DNA from: an uncultured Collinsella sp.
GTDB lineage: Bacteria > Actinomycetota > Coriobacteriia > Coriobacteriales > Coriobacteriaceae
NCBI GenBank assembly: GCA_937989795.1
Contig: CALKBB010000308.1
Location: forward strand, 1 to 30,495
Length of the DNA stretch: 30,495 nt
Direction of reading: 5' to 3'
Shown here: piece after piece, positions 24,597 to 30,495 of the stretch
Numbering within the stretch: position 1 is the first letter of the stretch
Layout: every line of letters starts with the position of its first letter
The notes under the pieces: model-generated
Database searches by the model: none
What the model was told of the DNA's origin: nothing
Seen by the model: the letters and a program-made list of their open reading frames with translations, nothing else
Made by a program: the position numbers and the translations under genes

Positions 24597-26300
24597 ATGA
24601 GCAATCCCTCGAACCGCGCTTCGATGCGCGGGCAACTCACGCTGCGTGGCGTCGTCATCGGCGTCCTTGGCTGCGTGATTATCACGGCAAGCTCGGCCTA
24701 TACTGCCCTCAAGATGGGCGCCCTCCCCTGGCCGATCATTTTCGCTGCCGTCATTTCGCTGTTCTTCCTGAAGCTCATGGGCAACGCCAGCCTCAACGAG
24801 GCCAACGTCACCCACACCATCATGTCTGCGGGCGCCATGGTCGCCGGCGGCCTGGCGTTTACCATCCCGGGCGCCTGGATGCTGGGCTATGCCGACCAGA
24901 TCAGCTGGCTTGACATGTTTATCGTGGCACTCGCCGGCACTATCCTGGGCCTACTGGCCACGGCACTCATCCACCGTCACTTTATCGTGGACGCCGCGCT
25001 GGAGTTCCCCACCGGCAACGCCGCAGCTCAGACCCTACGCGCGACCGAGGCCGGCGGCAAGACCGGCAAGCAGCTCTTTGGCTCCATGGCCATCGCAGGC
25101 ATCTACAGCGTGCTGCGCGACGCCCTGGGCGTGGTGCCCAGCATGCTGTGCACGCTCAATATCCCCGGCGTGACCTTTGCCATCTATAACTCGCCCATGT
25201 TGCTGTCCATCGGCTTTTTGGTGGGCTTCGCCCCCGTCGCGTTCTGGTTTGCTGGCGCGCTGCTGGGCAATTTTGGCATCATCGTCGGCGGCACCGCTGC
25301 CGGCCTGTTCGATGTTATGACCGCGCAGGGTATCGTCAAGTCCCTCGGTATGGGCCTTATGATGGGCTTTGGCGTCGCCGTCGTCCTTAAGGACATCCTG
25401 CCGCAGGTCGCCGGTATCGTCCGCGGCCTCGCCGCCGACAGCTCCACCGACACCGACGAGCAGTCGCTCATCTCGGGCTCCCTTAAGCTCGACGCCGGCA
25501 TCATCGGCCTGGGCACCGCCGCCATCGCCGTGATCGTTGCCATCGCGCTCGACCTCGGTCCCGTCCCGGCCGTCATCGTCACGCTGTTCACCTTTGTCAC
25601 CACCATCATGAGTGCGCAGAGCTGCGGCCAGACGGGTATCGACCCTATGGAGATCTTTGGCCTCATCGTCATGCTCATCGTGGCAGCCTTCGCGCAGCTC
25701 GCACAGGTCAAGCTGTTCTTTATCGCCGGCATCGTGGCCGTGGCGTGCGGCCTTGCGGGCGACGTCATGAACGACTTTAAGGCCGGAGCCGTACTGGGTA
25801 CCAACCCGCGTGCACAGTGGGTCGGCCAGGCCATTGGCGGCATCGTGGGCGCCATGGTCGCTGCCGCCGTCATGGTCGCACTCGTCACCGCCTATGGTCC
25901 GGACGCCTTCGGCCCCGACAAGAGCTTTGTGGCCGCGCAGGCAAGCGTGGTCGCCACCATGGTCTCGGGCATCCCGAGCGTGCCGTGGTTTGCGGGCGGC
26001 TTTATCGCCGGCATCGTCATGTACTGGCTCGGCATTCCGGCCATGATGATCGGTCTGGGCGTGTACCTGCCGTTCTACATGTCACTCACGGCATTCCTGG
26101 GCTCCTGCGTCAAGCTCGCCTACGACAAGTGGGCCGCACACCGCGACGCCGAGGCAGGCCTTTCGGACGAGGAGAAGGCTGCCAAGGATGCCGCCTTCCA
26201 GGAGCAGGGCCTGGTCGTTGCCAGCGGCCTGCTGGGCGGCGAGTCCATCGTCGGCGTTATCCTGGCGTTTGTCTCCGTGGGATTGAGTCTGCTGGGCTAA
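24597..26300 (+). CDS. OPT family (oligopeptide / metal-chelate) transporter
   Basis: A 567-residue polytopic membrane protein with around 14 hydrophobic segments. OPT family features include the N-terminal RGVVIGVLG segment, FPTGNAAAQTLRATEAGGK (about 140-158), a SCGQTGIDPMEIFG loop in the middle, and a glycine-rich C-terminal half ending in a short hydrophobic anchor after a soluble loop (about 505-540). The family imports oligopeptides or metal-siderophore-like chelates by proton symport; the substrate cannot be told. ATG 24597 with AAAGGAG six bases upstream. A strong terminator follows, so it is a single-gene unit. Confidence 0.88.
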   Translation: MSNPSNRASMRGQLTLRGVVIGVLGCVIITASSAYTALKMGALPWPIIFAAVISLFFLKLMGNASLNEANVTHTIMSAGAMVAGGLAFTIPGAWMLGYADQISWLDMFIVALAGTILGLLATALIHRHFIVDAALEFPTGNAAAQTLRATEAGGKTGKQLFGSMAIAGIYSVLRDALGVVPSMLCTLNIPGVTFAIYNSPMLLSIGFLVGFAPVAFWFAGALLGNFGIIVGGTAAGLFDVMTAQGIVKSLGMGLMMGFGVAVVLKDILPQVAGIVRGLAADSSTDTDEQSLISGSLKLDAGIIGLGTAAIAVIVAIALDLGPVPAVIVTLFTFVTTIMSAQSCGQTGIDPMEIFGLIVMLIVAAFAQLAQVKLFFIAGIVAVACGLAGDVMNDFKAGAVLGTNPRAQWVGQAIGGIVGAMVAAAVMVALVTAYGPDAFGPDKSFVAAQASVVATMVSGIPSVPWFAGGFIAGIVMYWLGIPAMMIGLGVYLPFYMSLTAFLGSCVKLAYDKWAAHRDAEAGLSDEEKAAKDAAFQEQGLVVASGLLGGESIVGVILAFVSVGLSLLG

Positions 26301-26326
26301 ACCCAACAACAACGTACCCGTGCAGA

Positions 26327-26364
26327 GCGCGGGGTCGGAGACCATCCGGCCCCGCGCTTTTTTT
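26327..26364 (+). terminator. Rho-independent terminator after the OPT gene
   Basis: GCGCGGGGTCGGA (26327-26339) pairs with TCCGGCCCCGCGC (26345-26357) around a 5-base loop with one mismatch, and is followed by seven T's (26358-26364). This is the clearest intrinsic terminator of the window, 26 bases after the stop codon. Confidence 0.93.
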
Positions 26365-26440
26365 GTATCTGCCGAAACCCTCGGCTTCAACCTCATTTGA
26401 CGCGCCCCCTTTACCTACTCGTCTAAGTTTCACGTCAAGA

Positions 26441-26469
26441 TGACCACCCCGCCTGCCGCGGTGTAGAGT
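26441..26469 (+). promoter_or_regulatory. Possible promoter of the DUF389 gene
   Basis: TGACCA (26441-26446) and TAGAGT (26464-26469) lie 17 bp apart, upstream of the ATG at 26516. The match to consensus is weak, but the gene needs its own promoter after the strong terminator. Confidence 0.3.
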
Positions 26470-26515
26470 AGAGGCAGCGGACGCGATGCATAGCCCGCGG
26501 CGAAGCGAGGTGAAC

Positions 26516-27781
26516 ATGAAACTCGATAACCAGCAGCTCAAGCGACTGCGCGAGCGCCATCACCGGCGCCACGGCATCCGCCCTGCCTATAGCGAGGTCA
26601 TGGAGAACGCCGGCCGCTTCCTGAGGCGCGCATTCAACATTCGCGAGGGACGCGCGCCCTATCACGTAATTCGTAAGCGCTTTGTAAACGGGGCGCGCCT
26701 AACCGGCTCGCACCTGTGCATCCTCATTATCGCCATGCTGATCGCGAGTGTCGGCCTCGATATCGATTCGGACATCGCCATTGTGGGCGCCATGCTCATC
26801 TGCCCGCTCATGGGCTCGGTCCTTGCCATGGCATACGGCATCGCCACGCTCGACCGTGAGATTACCCTCGAGGCAATTGCCGGCCTCGCGCTGCAGATGG
26901 TCCTTTGCCTGATCACTTCCACGCTGTATTTTAAGCTCTCGCCCCTTGGCACCACCACGGCCGCCATCATCGATAACTCGACACCCACCGTATGGGACCT
27001 TGCCGTCGCGCTCGCGGGCGGCTTTGCGGGCGGGCTGGGTAACTCGCGCGACCAGGAGCCTTCGACGCTCATTGCCGGCGTAGCCGTGGCGACCGCACTC
27101 ATGCCGCCCCTGTGCGCGGCAGGTTACGGCATTGCCATCGCAAGCGGGTCGCTGTTCCTCTCGGCCCTCTACGAGTTTGGCATCAACGTCGTCTTTATCG
27201 CACTGGCGGCCGAAGCCGTATTGCTTCTTTTACGTGTACCGCTCAAGCGCGACCTCAACGGCGACGGCATTGTGACCGCTGAGGAAAATGCCGAGGTCGA
27301 TGAGCTGTCGCACAAGGTGCGCCGCCGCATCATCGTGGGTACGGTGATCTTTGCCATCCCCTGCATCGTTATGACGGCGGGGTCTATTGGCTCGGCGCAG
27401 ACCGGCGTGCAGGACGGCTACGGCGTCACCGAAACTACGCGCGAACTTGCCGCGGTGCTGCCGGGCTTTAAGGATTACACCGTCGCCGTCGAGACTTCGG
27501 CTACCGAAGGCGACAAGGAGGGCCTTGTCGAGCGCGAGGTTGTCGCTCACGTGACGACAAGCGAGGCACTCGGGGCGCACGACCGCCGCGTTGCCCGCAA
27601 GCTCATCGACCTCAACGTGCCCGAACTCGATCGCGTGGAGTTTGACGTGAAGGGATGCGGGACGCGAGGTGGGCCCGGCACGAGAGCGCAGCCGCGGGGC
27701 GCAGGCACAGCCAAGCGCAGCGCTACAGCTCGTACTTGTACACGCGGTAGATGTACTTCTCGGCTTCCATCTCGTAGGTAG
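26516..27781 (+). CDS. DUF389 family membrane protein with EF-hand-like loop
   Basis: A 421-residue protein of unknown function from the DUF389/TIGR00341 group. An Arg-rich N-terminus (1-60) precedes about seven hydrophobic segments (roughly 65-83, 85-108, 118-138, 160-178, 183-212, 215-240, 272-290), including VGAMLICPLMGSVLA and VATALMPPLCAAGYG, two related half-repeats. Between the last two helices, DLNGDGIVTAEE (246-257) fits a complete EF-hand/calcium loop. After about residue 380 the sequence turns into a 40-residue Arg/Gly/Ala tail whose last 59 bases overlap the convergent gene. ATG 26516 has GAGG five bases upstream. The tail may reflect a lost stop or frameshift. Confidence 0.85.
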   Translation: MKLDNQQLKRLRERHHRRHGIRPAYSEVMENAGRFLRRAFNIREGRAPYHVIRKRFVNGARLTGSHLCILIIAMLIASVGLDIDSDIAIVGAMLICPLMGSVLAMAYGIATLDREITLEAIAGLALQMVLCLITSTLYFKLSPLGTTTAAIIDNSTPTVWDLAVALAGGFAGGLGNSRDQEPSTLIAGVAVATALMPPLCAAGYGIAIASGSLFLSALYEFGINVVFIALAAEAVLLLLRVPLKRDLNGDGIVTAEENAEVDELSHKVRRRIIVGTVIFAIPCIVMTAGSIGSAQTGVQDGYGVTETTRELAAVLPGFKDYTVAVETSATEGDKEGLVEREVVAHVTTSEALGAHDRRVARKLIDLNVPELDRVEFDVKGCGTRGGPGTRAQPRGAGTAKRSATARTCTRGRCTSRLPSRR

Positions 27782-29435
27782 CGATGGGCAGTCCATAGCG
27801 ATCGTACTCGGTGAAGGTCTTGGCCTGGCCCGATGCCACGAGCATACTGTTCAAATCGCCGACACGCTGCGCACTGCTTACGTAACCTGAGAACGGCACT
27901 GCGATCTGGTCCACAAGCTCGTAGATGCGCGCGTTCTCGTCCACCGTAAAGATGCGCCCAAACGAATGCGTTCCCTTGCTGTAGTCTGTCACCACCGCGG
28001 CACCCAGCTGGCCCCAGTCGAACTTGGGATAGCCCTCGGCCGCACCAAAGTTGTTGTCGTACAGCAGCACCTGGTAGCGACCAGTCGTGGTCGTCTCGTC
28101 GTTTGGCAGATAGGTCACACTGTGCTGGCCCGCGTTGAGCGAAAAATCGCCTTGGGCCTGCAGCAACTTGTCCTCAAAGCCCGAACCAGCCCAAAAATCA
28201 GGTGAGCCCATAAGCCAATCGACCGTAGGCGTGCCGTAGATATCCGTGAGCTTGATAACCGTTGAGGTCTCGCGCGAGCTGAGCAGAACGGTGCCGCCGC
28301 CGAGCCACTGGATCGTGTTGATGTGAATCCAATCCAGGTCGCCGTCCGAGGCAACCTTGGCGCTCGCCTTGAGATTGGGGAATATGTCGCCCAGGTCCAC
28401 AACAAGGGAAACGTCACCGGTGGTTACGTCAATCTTAATGATGAGGTCCTCGACATTAACGCGATCGTCCTTGTCTTTTTTGGCGGCCGCGCGGTCGACG
28501 TCCAAATCGGCCTCGGAGCCGGCATGGCTCGCCAGCACCAGCAGATTGCCGTCGTCATCGAAGGCGTAGTCGTGGTGTAACTCATAGTCGCCCGTGCTCC
28601 AGACATTTACCACCTGGCCGATGGCGTTAATCTGGGCCATCTTGGTCGTCGAAATGCTCATAATCATGCTGCCGTCGCCCGGAAACAGCAGGCGATGGCT
28701 GCGGTAGCCGATGATCGGCACCTCGCCGCGAATCTGGCCCGCGTTGTCGTAGAGGTACATGAAGTCGAGCTTGGATGAGTCGTTGCCCAGAATAGTAAAG
28801 AGGCCATCGGCAAGCGGCGTGTTGGACTCCCCCGCCGTGACGGCGAGCCGCTATTCTTCCTCGCCCTTGAGAGCCGGCGTCTTGATGGTAAAGGTCGAGG
28901 TGCGGCTGGTACCGTCTTGTGCCGTACAGGTGAGGGTCACCTTGTTTTTGTGGTTGGGAATGAGGCCGATGACCTTGAACTCGTGCTCCGTAGCCGGCGC
29001 GTCGCCGCCGTGGGGCGTGTGGGAAAAGGTGGCGACTTTGGGCGCGTCACCGGTCTTTTTGCGACCGGCGACCTTGTAGGAGACGGTTACGGGATCCGCC
29101 GTTGCAAAGCGCATGTAGCAGCTCAGGGTATCGGTGCCAAAGGGATCTGCCTTGACGAACGGGGCGGTTTCGTCGAAGCTGCCTGCGGCGTAATCAGCAT
29201 CGAGCTGGTCTTTGATGGCCGCCTGCTTCTCGACGTCGTAGGTCGCGAGAATCTGCTTGTGGAACTTCTTTTGCTCGTCGGTGAGCTCGTTGCTCGCAGT
29301 GGATGCGGCACCCGTGCCGGCCCCGCCGACTGAACAGCCCGTAAGCCCCGTCCCGGCAAGTGCCAGCGCGCCCGCCGCACCCGCAAGAGCCGCTCGACGC
29401 GAGAATAGCCTAATGTCCTTATCACTCAATTCCAT
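27723..29435 (-). pseudogene. Aryl-sulfate sulfotransferase, split by an in-frame TAG
   Basis: Family enzymes move sulfate between phenolic compounds outside the cytoplasm. Codons from ATG 29435 run 194 residues to TAG at 28851-28853; the same frame then continues 375 residues without a stop. Joined, the length of about 570 fits an intact enzyme. The N-part has a twin-arginine signal (SRRAALAG, Arg13-14) and a lipobox LTGC (Cys34), followed by a beta domain. The C-part carries all catalytic residues: the HHD pair (about 287-288), His371 in DWIHINT, Arg388 in SSRETS and His438 in GQHSV. No ribosome binding site precedes the first downstream ATG (28760). The single base change suggests a recent nonsense mutation; recoding is less likely since TAG ends normal genes here. 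Confidence 0.85.
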
Positions 29436-29602
29436 ATCGTTACCGTCTTTGAATACCACCGTCGTTTTCCTCATATACCATGGCGTTTGCCCAGGCCTGT
29501 CCAATTATGACTCGAAGCTTAACAAACGCCTCTTAAGGCTAGCTTAGGCTCGAGGCAGCCGGAGCTGTTAGCCGCAAGATGCACAGGGGACGCAGGAATG
29601 CG

Positions 29603-29635
29603 ATGATCCGTTTTCCTCCGTCCCCGAGGGATCAT
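29603..29635. repeat. Palindrome with GGGGACGG core after the dehydrogenase
   Basis: ATGATCC (29603-29609) pairs with GGATCAT (29629-29635). On the minus strand the centre includes CTCGGGGACGGAGG. It starts 3 bases after the dehydrogenase stop codon. A run of six T's (29635-29640) follows on the plus strand only, where no gene ends, so terminator polarity is wrong for its neighbour. Confidence 0.75.
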
Positions 29636-29638
29636 TTT

Positions 29639-30495
29639 TTAGTACTTGAAGAAGCCCTCGCCCGAGCTTTCGCCCAGCTTGCCTTCGTCGAGCATCTGCT
29701 TGAGGACGGATGCCATGGCCTTAAAGTTGTAGGGCATCATCATCTTTTTGAGCAGCGGGCTCACCAGACCCGGCACCTTCTGGTACTGCATAACAATGTT
29801 GTAAGCCGTCTGGATACCAACCGTATCGAATACGCGGAACGGACCCTTGGGGGCGCCGGTGCCACGCGTCCATGCGAGGTCGATGCTCTTGGGATCGCTC
29901 ACGCCCGAGACATACAGGTCGAGACCCGAAAGCAGCCATGGCACCAGCATGGAATTGAGCAGGTAGCCGTTCTTTTCCTTGTTGACGGGCAGGGCAAGCA
30001 TGCGAATGTCGTTGGCGAAGTCGACGAGCTCGTCGAAGTAGCGCTTGTCAGTTTGATCCTGCGCCATGACCTCGGTCATGTTGTTCTTCCAGATGGAGTT
30101 GGCAAAGTGCAGCGACAGGTACTTCTCGGGACGGCCGGTGTACTTGGCAAAGGTGCTCGGCAGCAGCGTAGAGGAGTTCGTCACGACGACAGTCTTTTGC
30201 GGGAGAACCGGGGCGAGCCTTTTGTAGAAGTCGATCTTTGCCTGGGTGTCCTCGGCCATAGACTCGATGACCAAGTCGGCATCGGCCGCTGCCTTGGCAA
30301 GATCGAGCTCCAGCTTGAGCGTGGAGTAGGCACGCTCGACGGCGGCGAGTGCCGCCTCCTTGTCGAAGGGCTGGCCGCTATCGGCGATACCGGCGCACCA
30401 CTCGCCTGTGCCATCCGCCATGCCCTCGATTGCCGCGATGTACTCCTCGCGCACATGATCGATCTTGGGCTGGGTGCGGCCGATGCTGCCCTCGC
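29639..30495 (-). CDS. 3-hydroxyacyl-CoA dehydrogenase, C-terminal part (runs off window)
   Basis: NAD-dependent oxidation of 3-hydroxyacyl-CoA to 3-ketoacyl-CoA, in fatty-acid or butyrate-type metabolism. About 285 residues are visible and the frame is open to the right edge, so the Rossmann glycine motif is off-window; the later NAD-domain strand LVIESMAED is present. The catalytic His-Glu pair is in HFANSIWKNNMTEVM. The C-terminal helical domain follows, ending SGEGFFKY. An internal ATG at 30454 is not the start because coding continues in frame beyond it. A palindrome lies immediately after the stop. Confidence 0.9.
   Translation of the reverse strand, partial: EGSIGRTQPKIDHVREEYIAAIEGMADGTGEWCAGIADSGQPFDKEAALAAVERAYSTLKLELDLAKAAADADLVIESMAEDTQAKIDFYKRLAPVLPQKTVVVTNSSTLLPSTFAKYTGRPEKYLSLHFANSIWKNNMTEVMAQDQTDKRYFDELVDFANDIRMLALPVNKEKNGYLLNSMLVPWLLSGLDLYVSGVSDPKSIDLAWTRGTGAPKGPFRVFDTVGIQTAYNIVMQYQKVPGLVSPLLKKMMMPYNFKAMASVLKQMLDEGKLGESSGEGFFKY

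Noticed and set aside
28851..28853. Pyrrolysine or general amber reassignment as an explanation of the split sulfotransferase
   Set aside because: TAG is used as an ordinary stop by other genes here (for example argJ and copy A of the PPOx pair), and no Pyl machinery is in the window; a nonsense mutation is simpler.

Overview
The window is high-GC bacterial DNA that reads as a Coriobacteriia (Actinomycetota) chromosome, most likely Collinsella or a close relative. This rests on protein flavour (an argCJB order, a DUF6020-type membrane protein, an aryl-sulfate sulfotransferase, an AmaP/DUF2273/Asp23 envelope-stress cluster) and on abundant complex intergenic palindromes. The species call is an inference without a database search. 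Almost all genes lie on the minus strand; only an M20 peptidase, an OPT-family transporter and a DUF389 protein lie on the plus strand. No rRNA, tRNA, CRISPR array, phage or complete insertion sequence was seen.

Layout: (1) 1-2932, arginine biosynthesis argC-argJ-argB (argB runs off the left edge), with a putative ArgR operator upstream of argC. (2) 3189-7643, an FMN-riboswitch-controlled transcription unit: promoter, RFN aptamer, ribU (riboflavin S component), a fused double-ATPase EcfA and EcfT, followed after 30 bp by two tandem FMN-binding split-barrel (PPOx-like) genes. (3) 7690-10494, groES-groEL, bracketed by very long imperfect palindromes. (4) 10513-13781, two divergent hydrolases: a YtcJ-like amidohydrolase and an M20D peptidase. 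(5) 13914-16391, a zinc-ribbon membrane protein with a Pro-Glu tail and a YitT-family protein. (6) 16599-18080, amaP-DUF2273-asp23. (7) 18247-24404, yebC, a DUF6020 membrane protein, lgt, a NifU-like Fe-S scaffold, dCMP deaminase and type III pantothenate kinase. (8) 24597-27781, plus-strand OPT transporter with a strong terminator, then a DUF389 membrane protein. (9) 27723-29435, an aryl-sulfate sulfotransferase split by an in-frame amber codon. (10) 29639-30495, a 3-hydroxyacyl-CoA dehydrogenase running off the right edge.

The most noteworthy signals are: the amber interruption of the sulfotransferase just before all its catalytic residues; a riboswitch whose 3' strand overlaps the ribU ribosome binding site, in an operon that appears to join flavin uptake with flavin-binding proteins; and a set of palindromic elements that sit within about 40 nt of minus-strand stop codons. 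Some of these share a GGGAC core between their arms, and one 44-bp sequence occurs twice in opposite orientation. I did not find a clearly new multi-gene system; the palindrome family is the best candidate for something undescribed.
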